Positions 36,912-44,642 of a stretch of 49,337 nt of DNA are shown here, one piece after another; positions within the stretch are counted from its first letter, which is position 1, and every line of letters starts with the position of its first letter. Made by a program: the position numbers and the translations under genes. The DNA lies in the NCBI GenBank assembly GCA_021108335.1, contig JAIORC010000222.1:1-49337 (forward strand), in the 5' to 3' direction. The notes below the pieces were generated by a model, which was not told the origin of the DNA, made no database searches, and saw only the letters and a program-made list of their open reading frames with translations. The DNA comes from Phycisphaerae bacterium (lineage in GTDB: Bacteria; Planctomycetota; Phycisphaerae; SM23-33).

Positions 36912-36953
36912 TACAGGTCGTATTATTGTGCCACCTGTACAGGTCGTATTATA
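36902..36953 (+). promoter_or_regulatory. Tandem 26-base repeat with 12-base palindrome upstream of gatCAB
   Basis: Two direct copies of a 26-base unit (36902-36927, 36928-36953) that each contain the perfect palindrome ACCTGTACAGGT followed by CGTATTAT. The TATTAT of the second copy (36947-36952) is a plausible -10 box. This would place one palindrome near the -35 and one about 26 bases upstream, a typical operator arrangement for a dimeric regulator. Confidence 0.4.
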
Positions 36954-36964
36954 TAGAAGGAGAT

Positions 36965-37069
36965 ATGTTTTTCGAGCAGGTTTTGTCGAATCGGCTGGTT
37001 GACAGCGGGGGCGTTTTCGCCAAAGATACACGCTCGGCTGACAATCAGCCGCCGGAGAAATGTATATGA
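36965..37069 (+). CDS. Possible leader ORF overlapping gatC start
   Basis: A 34-codon frame, ATG at 36965, preceded by AGAAGGAG with a short spacer. Its stop TGA (37067-37069) overlaps the gatC start ATG at 37066 as ATGA, so translating it would couple to gatC. The predicted peptide (MFFEQVLSNRLVDSGG and on) has no recognised motif or obvious attenuator run of Asn or Gln codons. Could be a chance frame. Confidence 0.3.
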   Translation: MFFEQVLSNRLVDSGGVFAKDTRSADNQPPEKCI

Positions 37070-37368
37070 GTAATAAAATCGATGCCAATCTGGTGCGTCA
37101 TATCGGAAAGCTCAGCCGTATCGAGCTGACCGACGCGGAGGTCGATGCGCTCGGCTGCCAGATGGCGGATATCCTGGAATATTTCGACAAACTGCAGGAA
37201 CTGGACACCCAAAACGTCGAGCCGATGGCCCACGCGGTGGAACTGTCCAACGTGCTGGCCGACGACGTGCAGCGCGACAGCCTCACCGCTGAGCAGGCTT
37301 TGGCAAACGCCCCCGCCCGCGAAGGCGACTTCTTCAAAGTGCCAAAGGTACTCGGGGAGGGCGCGTAA
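37066..37368 (+). CDS. gatC: Asp-tRNA(Asn)/Glu-tRNA(Gln) amidotransferase subunit C
   Basis: A 100-residue stabilising subunit that bridges GatA and GatB. Family features: HIGKLSRIELTDAEVD, QMADILEYFDKLQELDTQNV, SNVLADDV and a C-terminal APAREGDFFKVPKVLG. ATG 37066 is chosen over 37060 because GGAG is then eight bases away. First gene of gatCAB; gatA starts one base after its stop. Confidence 0.93.
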   Translation: MSNKIDANLVRHIGKLSRIELTDAEVDALGCQMADILEYFDKLQELDTQNVEPMAHAVELSNVLADDVQRDSLTAEQALANAPAREGDFFKVPKVLGEGA

Positions 37369-37369
37369 A

Positions 37370-38878
37370 ATGAATCCGATTATCGAAAAATCCGTTACGG
37401 AACTGGCGGCTGCGATCGCCGACGGGCAAATCTCCGCCGTCGAAGCGACACAGGCATATCTCGACGCCATCGAAGCTCGCGAGCCGGAAATCGCTGCCTA
37501 TAACGAAACCTGCGGCGACCTGGCGATGCAGCAGGCCCAGGCCGTCGACGCCAAACGCCAGGCCGGCCAGACCTTAGGCCCATTGGCCGGCGTGCCGGTC
37601 GCCGTCAAGGACAACCTCTGCACGGAATTCGGGCACACCACCTGCTCGTCGGCATACCTGAAAAATTTCAAAGCCCCGTACACCGCCACCGTCGTCGCGA
37701 AGCTCCAGCAGGCCGGGGCGGTCATCCTCGGCAAGACGAACCTCGACGAATTCGCGATGGGCTCCTCCACGGAGAACAGCGGATTCGCTCCGACGAAGAA
37801 CCCGTGGGACACTTCCCGCGTGCCCGGCGGCAGCAGCGGCGGGTCTGCTGCGGCGGTCGCTGGGCGATTGTGTGCGGGCAGCCTCGGCAGCGACACGGGC
37901 GGATCGATTCGTCAGCCAGCTGGGTTGTGCGGCGTCGTCGGAGTAAAGCCAACATACGGCCGCGTCAGCAGATACGGCCTGGTCGCGTTCGGCTCCAGCC
38001 TCGACCAGATCGGCCCGCTGGCGACGAACGTTACCGACGCCGCCCTGCTCACGAGCGTAATTGCCGGCCATGACGAGCGGGATTCCACCAGCCTGCCGAA
38101 CCCCGTCGGCGACTACCTCGCGGATATCGACACGCCCATCGATGGGCTTCGCATCGGTCTGCCGCGGGAATTCTACACCGAAGCGCTCGGCGGCGAAACG
38201 CGAGAGGCAATCGCCGCAGCCATCGAAACGTACAAAGCCACCGGAGCCGAAATCGTAGACGTCTCCCTACCGCACAGCCGAATCGACATCGACGCAGCCG
38301 GCAACATCAGCAGCTTCGCCGTAGCCTGCTACTATATAGTATGCACCGCCGAGTGCAGCAGCAACCTCGCCCGGTTCGACGGCGTGCACTACGGCCATCG
38401 CACCGCGGAAAAAGTAGACGACATCATCGAGCTGTTTTCGCGCAGCCGCGACGAAAGCCTCGGCGACGAAGTCAAACGCCGCATCATGCTCGGCACATAC
38501 ACCCTTTCCAGCGGCTATTACGACGCCTACTACAACAAGGCCTTGAAAGTCCGCCGCCTGATCGCCGACGACTTTACCGCGGCCTTCGAAAAATGCGACG
38601 TGCTGCTCTGCCCGACCACGCCGACGACGGCATTCAAGTTTGGCGAGAAGACCGACAACCCGCTGGAGATGTACCTTTCGGATATTTACACGATCAGCCT
38701 GAACCTCGCCGGGCTGCCGGGCATTTCCATACCAGCCGGCCTGAGCAAAGACAATCTGCCCATCGGCATGCAGTTGATCGGCCCGGTACTCAGCGAGAAA
38801 ACCCTTTTCCGGGCAGGGCGGATGTTTGAACTGGCAAGCGGCATAAGCAGGCTCGCGCCGCCGATGCTGAAGGCGTAA
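37370..38878 (+). CDS. gatA: Asp-tRNA(Asn)/Glu-tRNA(Gln) amidotransferase subunit A
   Basis: Amidase subunit that releases ammonia from glutamine or asparagine for transfer to mischarged tRNA. The Ser-cisSer-Lys triad is visible: K80 in VAVKDNL, S155 in VPGGSSGGSAAA and S179 in GSDTGGSIRQPAG. 502 residues, normal length. Start at ATG 37370 with GGGGAGG nine bases upstream; the longer overlapping frame into gatC is a shadow. Between gatC and gatB in one operon. Confidence 0.96.
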   Translation: MNPIIEKSVTELAAAIADGQISAVEATQAYLDAIEAREPEIAAYNETCGDLAMQQAQAVDAKRQAGQTLGPLAGVPVAVKDNLCTEFGHTTCSSAYLKNFKAPYTATVVAKLQQAGAVILGKTNLDEFAMGSSTENSGFAPTKNPWDTSRVPGGSSGGSAAAVAGRLCAGSLGSDTGGSIRQPAGLCGVVGVKPTYGRVSRYGLVAFGSSLDQIGPLATNVTDAALLTSVIAGHDERDSTSLPNPVGDYLADIDTPIDGLRIGLPREFYTEALGGETREAIAAAIETYKATGAEIVDVSLPHSRIDIDAAGNISSFAVACYYIVCTAECSSNLARFDGVHYGHRTAEKVDDIIELFSRSRDESLGDEVKRRIMLGTYTLSSGYYDAYYNKALKVRRLIADDFTAAFEKCDVLLCPTTPTTAFKFGEKTDNPLEMYLSDIYTISLNLAGLPGISIPAGLSKDNLPIGMQLIGPVLSEKTLFRAGRMFELASGISRLAPPMLKA

Positions 38879-38983
38879 CTGCACAGAAAATAGATGGTGG
38901 CACAGGTTTGTAACCTGTGGCTGTTGGTTGTGGGTGGCACAGGTTTGCAACCTGTGGCTGTTGGTGGCACAAACGAGAAAATT
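38879..38983. repeat. Palindromic modules inserted between gatA and gatB
   Basis: GGTGGCACAGGTTTGTAACC...TGTGGCTGTTGG and then GGTGGCACAGGTTTGCAACC...TGTGGCTGTTGG: two modules in tandem, period about 41 bases, filling the 105-base gap inside the operon. No promoter or terminator T-run seen. Confidence 0.7.
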
Positions 38984-40462
38984 ATGACAGACAATAACGA
39001 CAACGTACTTCCCATCATCGGCATGGAGATTCATGTGGAGCTGGCGACAAAGACCAAGATATTCTGCCGCTGCCTCAACCGGTTCGGCGATCCGCCAAAT
39101 ACCCACACCTGCCCGGTGTGCCTCGGCATGCCCGGCTCGCTGCCGGTAATGAACAAAAAGGCGGTTGAATATTCCATGAAGGTCGGCCTGGCGTTGAACT
39201 GTACCATCGCCGGGCGCACCAAATGGGATCGTAAAAATTATTATTACCCCGATCTGCCCAAGGCGTATCAGATCAGCCAGTACGACATGCCGCTGGCGTC
39301 GGACGGCTACCTGGAAATACCGCTGGAAGGCGATACGACGAAGAAACTTCGCGTGCTGCGGGCGCATCTCGAGGAAGACGCCGGCAAAAACGTCCACGAC
39401 CTGCCCGGATGTACCGGTGTGGATCTCAACCGCGCCGGCGTGCCATTATTGGAGATTGTATCCCAGCCGGACATGAACAGCGTCGCCGAGGTTACCGGTT
39501 ATGCACGGGCTATGCAGAGAATCGTCCGCTGGCTGGGCGTTTCCGAGGCGAACATGCAAATGGGACACATGCGGTTCGAGCCGAATATCAATCTGCACAT
39601 CACCCGCGACGGCAAAATCTACAAAACGCCGATTATCGAAGTGAAGAATCTCAACAGTTTCCGCTCGCTGGAAGGGGCGGTGGCCTTCGAGATTCGCCGG
39701 CAGTATGAATTGTGGCAGGATGACCCGGACGGCTTTACGCTGGAGAAGCTCGGCAAGCAGAATCGCGGGTACGATGTCGATCGTGAGCAGACTGTCTTCC
39801 AGCGGGACAAGGAGGAGGCCCACGATTACCGCTACTTCCCCGACCCGGACCTTATGCCCGTGGTGGTGAGTTCCGACTGGCGGGATCGCGTAGCCGGCGA
39901 AATCGGCGAACTGCCGCTGGCCCGGCGGGAGCGGTTCATGACAGAATATAAGCTGACGTTCGAGGAAGCGGATTCGCTGACGATGGATGGGCCGACCGGC
40001 GATTTGCTGGACGCCGTCGTCGAGGCCGGTGCCGAGGCCAAGCGTTGCAGCAAGTTGTTGATGAGCCGGGGTTTGGCGTTGGCCAATGAGAAGAATTGTA
40101 CTATTGCGATGACAGGCATAAAGGCTTGGCAACTGGCGGATCTTGCCAAAATGCAGGACGGCGGGGACATCAACGCCACCGCCGCCGCGAAGATATTCGA
40201 CAAGATGACAGCCACGGGCGATTCGCCGGCGGATATCGCGCAAGCCGATGGCCTGCTTATAGTTAAAGACGATTCGCAGATCGAAAAATGGATAGACGAC
40301 GCAATCGCCGCCAATCCGCAAGCCGTCGCCGAGATTGCCCAGGGCGGCAAGAAGCAGAAAAAGTCGTTCAGCTTCCTTGTCGGGCAGGTCATGCAGGCAT
40401 CGCGTGGGGCAGCCGCCCCCGCCGACGTCCAGAAACAGCTGACCCAGAAACTTGCGGAATGA
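38984..40462 (+). CDS. gatB: Asp-tRNA(Asn)/Glu-tRNA(Gln) amidotransferase subunit B
   Basis: Kinase-like subunit that phosphorylates and amidates Glu-tRNA(Gln) or Asp-tRNA(Asn). Seen: GMEIHVELATKTKIFCRC, CPVCLGMPGSLPVMN, KNYYYPDLPKAYQISQYD, HLEEDAGK, DLNRAGVPLLEIVSQPD, a C-terminal YqeY-like tail domain (KSFSFLVGQVMQASRG). 492 residues. Start at ATG 38984 (MTDNNDNVLPIIG) with GAG nine bases upstream; the longer frame upstream is made of palindromic repeats. Confidence 0.95.
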   Translation: MTDNNDNVLPIIGMEIHVELATKTKIFCRCLNRFGDPPNTHTCPVCLGMPGSLPVMNKKAVEYSMKVGLALNCTIAGRTKWDRKNYYYPDLPKAYQISQYDMPLASDGYLEIPLEGDTTKKLRVLRAHLEEDAGKNVHDLPGCTGVDLNRAGVPLLEIVSQPDMNSVAEVTGYARAMQRIVRWLGVSEANMQMGHMRFEPNINLHITRDGKIYKTPIIEVKNLNSFRSLEGAVAFEIRRQYELWQDDPDGFTLEKLGKQNRGYDVDREQTVFQRDKEEAHDYRYFPDPDLMPVVVSSDWRDRVAGEIGELPLARRERFMTEYKLTFEEADSLTMDGPTGDLLDAVVEAGAEAKRCSKLLMSRGLALANEKNCTIAMTGIKAWQLADLAKMQDGGDINATAAAKIFDKMTATGDSPADIAQADGLLIVKDDSQIEKWIDDAIAANPQAVAEIAQGGKKQKKSFSFLVGQVMQASRGAAAPADVQKQLTQKLAE

Positions 40463-40579
40463 CAAGCTCGTTCTCGCGACGAAAGCAATTTTTAACGATT
40501 CCCTTACGAACGGCAAAAAACTTTTCCGAACTCAACGAATGGTTTTTTGTTGAGTTTGCCGATAAAAAAGGCATACTGT

Positions 40580-40729
40580 AATCTTCTGCAAGTAGTTAAA
40601 TTTACTAGGGTAAGGGTAAACTTTTCCGGTGCGGCGGAAGTAATTCGCCTCTCCGGGGGAGGTTCCTGTAGCCCGACAGCTGGGAATCTGCTGTCGAACC
40701 CTATATGGAAATTTGTTTAGGAGTAAAAT
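40580..40729 (+). promoter_or_regulatory. Structured leader of the coiled-coil/BRCT-like gene
   Basis: Between gatB and the next gene. Hairpins: TTCCG with CGGAA (40624-40639), CCTC with GAGG (40648-40662), and a longer stem in which GGTTC (40661-40665) pairs with GAACC (40696-40700) and GACAGC (40675-40680) with GCTGTC (40690-40695), with a nine-base bulge on the left. A TTGAGT/TACTGT-like promoter lies near 40551-40580. No known riboswitch consensus recognised. Confidence 0.35.
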
Positions 40730-42046
40730 ATGGCCCGTGTTGTTCAACATCACCCCAGTAAACCCCCGTATCTGCTGATCGTGTTTGTTTTCCTGTTCGT
40801 TATCGCCACCGTTCTGGCGGTAGTGGCGACTTTGGACGACGATGAACAGGACAAAGCGGTCTCGGACAGGGACACGCAAATAACTGATCTCAACGATCAA
40901 ATCGGGAAACTGAAAGAAGACCAGACCAAGTTGGTTCGATCGATCAAAGGCTCGACCGGCACCCCCGGCGAGGCTATCAAGGCTGCCGATGCTGCCGCCC
41001 AGGTAACCGATGAAAGGGGTGGCATTGCCAACGAACTGAAGAGCCTGGCAGCCAAACTCAAGCTGGCCAAGAAAAATATCAGCGATCTCGAGAAAACAGT
41101 CAGCGACCGAGACAGAAAAATTCAGGAGATAAACGATGCCTTGGCAGCCCTGACTGCCGCTCACGAGAAAAATATCAATACACTCAATACGGAAATAAAG
41201 GATTGCAAGGCCGAGCTTGCCCAGAAGCAGGACGAACACAAAGCCGATCTGGACAAGGCCAAGGCCCATCTGGCAGCCGTCCAAAGCCGTCTTGACAAAG
41301 ACATAAAGGCGATGGAAAAGCAGAACGAAAAGTCGGTACTGTCGCTGCAGAAGAAGACCCAGCATATCCAAAAGCTGGAAAAGCAGATTCGCGATCTGAA
41401 AGATATCCTTGCCCCGCCGCAAGTCGAAGTTGTCAACAAGAACGACGGCAAGGTTTTCAAGGTCGACTCGAATGCCGGCATCTGTTATATCGACCTCGGC
41501 ACCAAGGATGGAGTTCGCCCGGGCATGACCTTTGCAGTATACGGCCGCGAGTCGGACAACAAGGAAGACACCAAGGGCCAAATCCGCGTTATCACCGCGA
41601 AGGATAATCTCAGCGAGTGCAAAATCGTCAAGCAAAAGGGCACCCAGCCCATCGTCGGGAACGACAATGTCGCCAACCTGGCCTTCAGCGCCGCCCGGAC
41701 ATTCGTCTTCGTGGTCTTTGGCGAATTCGACCTGAACAACGACGGCTCGCCTTCCAAGGCTGGCAGGACGGAAATTATCCGGGCCATCAAACGATTCGGC
41801 GGAAAAGTCGCCGATGACGTGGACTTCAAAACCGATTACGTCGTAATTGGCGAAGAACCCCGCAAACCGTCGGAGCCGGGCGAAACCGCCTCGGACTCCA
41901 CCATGCAGGCCTACAAAAAACAACTGGCCCGCTACAAGGAATATTTCGACCTCAAAGCCAAGGCTGAGACCAAGAAGATTCCCGTCCTCAATCAGCATCG
42001 TTTCCTGACCTTTACCGGATATCTGCCTGAGAAGAAAGCCAGGTAA
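40730..42046 (+). CDS. Membrane coiled-coil protein with beta-rich and BRCT-like domains
   Basis: 438 residues. A short N-terminus, one transmembrane segment (about 14-36), a coiled coil (about 40-225), a beta-rich domain (about 228-310: GKVFKVDSNAGICYIDLGTK, GVRPGMTFAVYG) like the one ending the lipoprotein at 24264-25769, and a C-terminal part (about 315-430) that looks like a BRCT domain: VVFGEFDLNNDG, GRTEIIRAIKRFGGKV, KTDYVVIGEEP, KAKAETKKIPVLNQHRFL. AGGAG eight bases before the ATG. By the positive-inside pattern the large C-terminal part would lie outside the cytoplasm, which would be very unusual for a BRCT. Function unknown. Confidence 0.7.
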   Translation: MARVVQHHPSKPPYLLIVFVFLFVIATVLAVVATLDDDEQDKAVSDRDTQITDLNDQIGKLKEDQTKLVRSIKGSTGTPGEAIKAADAAAQVTDERGGIANELKSLAAKLKLAKKNISDLEKTVSDRDRKIQEINDALAALTAAHEKNINTLNTEIKDCKAELAQKQDEHKADLDKAKAHLAAVQSRLDKDIKAMEKQNEKSVLSLQKKTQHIQKLEKQIRDLKDILAPPQVEVVNKNDGKVFKVDSNAGICYIDLGTKDGVRPGMTFAVYGRESDNKEDTKGQIRVITAKDNLSECKIVKQKGTQPIVGNDNVANLAFSAARTFVFVVFGEFDLNNDGSPSKAGRTEIIRAIKRFGGKVADDVDFKTDYVVIGEEPRKPSEPGETASDSTMQAYKKQLARYKEYFDLKAKAETKKIPVLNQHRFLTFTGYLPEKKAR

Positions 42047-42079
42047 CCGTCGGCGGAAACTATATAGAAGAACGTTTTT

Positions 42080-42120
42080 ACGGGCGATTTCGGCAGCTGT
42101 CGAAGTCGCCCGTTTCTTTT
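42080..42120 (+). terminator. Rho-independent terminator
   Basis: The arms ACGGGCGATTTCG and CGAAGTCGCCCGT (13 pairs, one G-T) with loop GCAGCTGT, followed by TTTCTTTT. It ends the coiled-coil/BRCT-like transcription unit. Confidence 0.85.
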
Positions 42121-42147
42121 CGTCGCGGTGCTTGGCTTGAGGTTCCC

Positions 42148-42175
42148 TTGACTTTTTTTCCCGTCCCGCTATGGT
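42148..42175 (+). promoter_or_regulatory. Probable promoter of aminotransferase gene
   Basis: TTGACT (42148-42153), 16 bases, TATGGT (42170-42175), about 75 bases before the aminotransferase start and just after the preceding terminator. Confidence 0.5.
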
Positions 42176-42250
42176 ACATCTCCGGCAGGAGCCGAAAAAA
42201 ATATTCCGAAATCAAAAAAACCTATTTAAAAAATCCCCAAGGAGTTAATC

Positions 42251-43435
42251 ATGAAATTGTCCAGCAGAATCCAGCAGGTATCCGCCAGTGTAACGATCGC
42301 CATCACCGCAAAGGCCAAGCAGATGCAGGCCGACGGCGTGGACGTAGTGAGCTTCGGCGCGGGCGAGCCGGATTTTGACACGCCGACATTCATCAAAGAC
42401 GCCGCCGCCGCCTCCCTGGCTGCTGGAGATACCAAGTACGTCCCCAAACAGGCACAGGCCCTCAAAAAGGCCATCGCCGACAAGCTGGCGGCGGAAAATA
42501 ACATCTCCGTTAAGCCGTCCCAGGTGCTGGTAACCATGGGCGGCAAGCACGCGATCTACGCAGCCTTCCAGGCATTGCTCGATCCGGGCGACAAGGTGCT
42601 GATCCCCGCGCCGTACTGGGTGAGCTATCCGGAGCAGGTGAAACTCGCCGGCGGCGAGCCGGTCGTCCTGCCGACTTCGCCGAAGAGCGATTTCAAGATT
42701 ACCCCCCAGCAGATTCTCGACGCTGCCGGCGACGCGAAGGTGTTGGTGCTCAATTCCCCGTCCAACCCCACGGGCGTGATGTATTCGCCGGCGGAGTTGC
42801 AAGCCCTGGCTGAGGCTGTCCTGCAAACCGATCTGATCGTGCTGGCAGACGAAATCTACGAAAAGCTCGTCTACGGTACTGAGTCGTTCGTGTCTTTCGC
42901 GTCCCTGGACGAAAAACTTCCCGAACGCACGTTGACCCTCAACGGCCTGAGCAAGACCTTCGCGATGACCGGTTGGAGGCTTGGCTGGGCAGCCGGGCCG
43001 CAGGAGCTTATCTCCGCGATGGCCAGGCTTCTGAGCCACGAGACCACCAACCCGGTAAGCTTCGCCCAGGCCGGCGCGCTGGCAGCTTATACGGACCCGC
43101 AGGCCGCCGACGTCATCGAGTCGATGCGGCAGGAGTTCGCCAGTCGCGGCAAGCACATGGCCGAGCGTCTCCGGGCGTTACCGAACGTTACCTGCATCGA
43201 ACCGACCGGCGCGTTCTACTGCTTCCCGGACATCAGCGCGAACTACGGCAGAACGCTGGGCGGCGTCGAGGTAACGAATTCGATGAGCTTCGCGTCGGCA
43301 GCCCTGGAAGCGGCAAAGGTAGCCATCGTGCCGGGCGTAGCCTTCGGCGAAGACCGCTGCATCCGCCTGAGCTTCGCCACAAGCATGGAACAAATCGACA
43401 AAGGCCTAGACAGACTGGCCGAACTGCTGAAATAA
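42251..43435 (+). CDS. Aspartate aminotransferase (class I/II PLP enzyme)
   Basis: 394-residue fold-type I PLP enzyme, subgroup I-beta aspartate/prephenate aminotransferases. Seen: FGAGEPDFDTP, PYWVSYPEQVKLAGG, LNSPSNPTGVMYS, DEIYEKLVY and the PLP Lys235 in LNGLSKTFAMTGWRLGW; near the C-terminus CIRLSFA carries the substrate-binding Arg. Transfers amino groups between aspartate and 2-oxoglutarate and may also accept other oxoacids. AAGGAG before the ATG. The next gene starts 22 bases after its stop, so they may be co-transcribed. Confidence 0.9.
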   Translation: MKLSSRIQQVSASVTIAITAKAKQMQADGVDVVSFGAGEPDFDTPTFIKDAAAASLAAGDTKYVPKQAQALKKAIADKLAAENNISVKPSQVLVTMGGKHAIYAAFQALLDPGDKVLIPAPYWVSYPEQVKLAGGEPVVLPTSPKSDFKITPQQILDAAGDAKVLVLNSPSNPTGVMYSPAELQALAEAVLQTDLIVLADEIYEKLVYGTESFVSFASLDEKLPERTLTLNGLSKTFAMTGWRLGWAAGPQELISAMARLLSHETTNPVSFAQAGALAAYTDPQAADVIESMRQEFASRGKHMAERLRALPNVTCIEPTGAFYCFPDISANYGRTLGGVEVTNSMSFASAALEAAKVAIVPGVAFGEDRCIRLSFATSMEQIDKGLDRLAELLK

Positions 43436-43456
43436 TCGAAATCCGCGGGATGAACC

Positions 43457-44449
43457 ATGGCAGACATGACTGACTCCATTGGCAAGAAACGCCTGAGCAA
43501 AAGAAGGAAGGTGATTTTTGTTGCCAGCCTTGGGGTCATCGCCTCTATCATAATCTATTTCCTGATTTGCTATTACTATAGGGATGCAAGCGAGGTGGAA
43601 CTCGTCAATGTATCTCCCGATATTGCCGCCAAAGCACTCTGGGAAGAAGGTGGACAGAGAAAAGACTATAGCCTTTTCGGCAGTAAAGTTCAGGTTTGGC
43701 CCAGCGTGGAGGCTGTGAATAACCCCAAAACCGTTATTACTTACGAAATTGCCCAAATTATTGGTTCTATGCACGGCAGAGATACTATCGGCATCACGAA
43801 AAAGGAGCCGAATGCTACCGTTATTTCGCTGAAGTGCGAGGAGAAGCAATGGTTTTTCCATAAAAGAAACCGGGACAGAGAACGAAGAGTCCTCCAGAAA
43901 ACCGTATGGCGATTGATGCGGAATGCAGGGAACGTTTCTGTCAGAGGCGTTAATGGCTGGCAGCCCGCCGGGCTTCCAATTGTGGTGGTCAAAAACAGCG
44001 CGAAGTGGATAGCCATCCGCAACGGCTCAATCGAAGAAGTAGAACAATATTTGCAGGCCAACGGTTATCGGAAGCTCGATATCTCGTCCTCAAGCAGAAT
44101 GGTTTTCAGCAGACAACTCAATGCCGACCCGGATGGTGGCCTCAACATTTTCTCAACGAAATGGGAAAGCCGGGAAAAGGTACTCCTGAAGGTTGTCGAG
44201 CAAACAAGGGCAAACGGTTCAAAGCAAAGCGTCCTTGTTGTCGGCATTCTGGCGGGAGGTAACGAAAAGTCCCGCCTACTCTTCGTTCATAACTCGAGCG
44301 TGGGAGACTCCCTTGCCGGCAGGTTGATTATGGGGATATCTCTCGAACAGGCCGTCAAATCAAAACATCTGGAATTCACCGATCCATCTACATGGATTGA
44401 GAAAATCAAACTCGAACCATGGCAGGCTGCACCCAAAGAAGAACCTTAA
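43457..44449 (+). CDS. Single-pass membrane protein of unknown function
   Basis: 330 residues. A basic N-terminus and one transmembrane segment (about 19-41, VIFVASLGVIASIIIYFLIC) are followed by a soluble part of about 285 residues with mixed alpha/beta character and no recognised motif. The ATG at 43457 has GGGA upstream. It lies 22 bases after the aminotransferase gene. Base composition is somewhat more AT-rich than the genes before it. Confidence 0.6.
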   Translation: MADMTDSIGKKRLSKRRKVIFVASLGVIASIIIYFLICYYYRDASEVELVNVSPDIAAKALWEEGGQRKDYSLFGSKVQVWPSVEAVNNPKTVITYEIAQIIGSMHGRDTIGITKKEPNATVISLKCEEKQWFFHKRNRDRERRVLQKTVWRLMRNAGNVSVRGVNGWQPAGLPIVVVKNSAKWIAIRNGSIEEVEQYLQANGYRKLDISSSSRMVFSRQLNADPDGGLNIFSTKWESREKVLLKVVEQTRANGSKQSVLVVGILAGGNEKSRLLFVHNSSVGDSLAGRLIMGISLEQAVKSKHLEFTDPSTWIEKIKLEPWQAAPKEEP

Positions 44450-44531
44450 AAATAAGCGGGTGCTTTTGATACCCCCATCGCGGGTGCTCATGATGTTGGG
44501 CAGATGGGCAGATTTTAATAAAGAAATATCC

Positions 44532-44560
44532 TTGGCAATCCGATAATAAAGTCGTATAAT
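44532..44560 (+). promoter_or_regulatory. Strong sigma-70-like promoter
   Basis: TTGGCA (44532-44537), exactly 17 bases, TATAAT (44555-44560). It lies in a gap with no open frame downstream before a terminator at 44606-44629. Confidence 0.6.
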
Positions 44561-44566
44561 ACATTT

Positions 44567-44629
44567 GGATCTGAACCCCGGACAGTCCGGGTATTAGGAT
44601 CCCCCAGGGCCTTCGGGCCCCTTTTTTTT
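44567..44629 (+). ncRNA. Candidate small RNA
   Basis: Predicted transcript of about 60-65 bases from the promoter at 44532-44560. It contains CCCGGACAGTCCGGG (44577-44591), a compact hairpin, the repeated GGATC (44568 and 44597), and a classic terminator, GGGCC-TTCG-GGCCC followed by eight T. No ORF longer than a few codons fits. Not similar to any small RNA I recognise. The terminator may also serve the upstream gene. Confidence 0.45.
44606..44629 (+). terminator. Rho-independent terminator
   Basis: AGGGCC TTCG GGCCCC with a UUCG-type loop, followed by TTTTTTTT. It points rightwards only; the opposite strand has no T-run. Confidence 0.85.
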
Positions 44630-44642
44630 GCGATGATAAGTC

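Noticed and set aside
36735-37088. Open frames translating as repeats of AQVCNLC and GTGYKPVPP
   Set aside because: They are translations of the palindromic modules, found the same way at several loci; not proteins.
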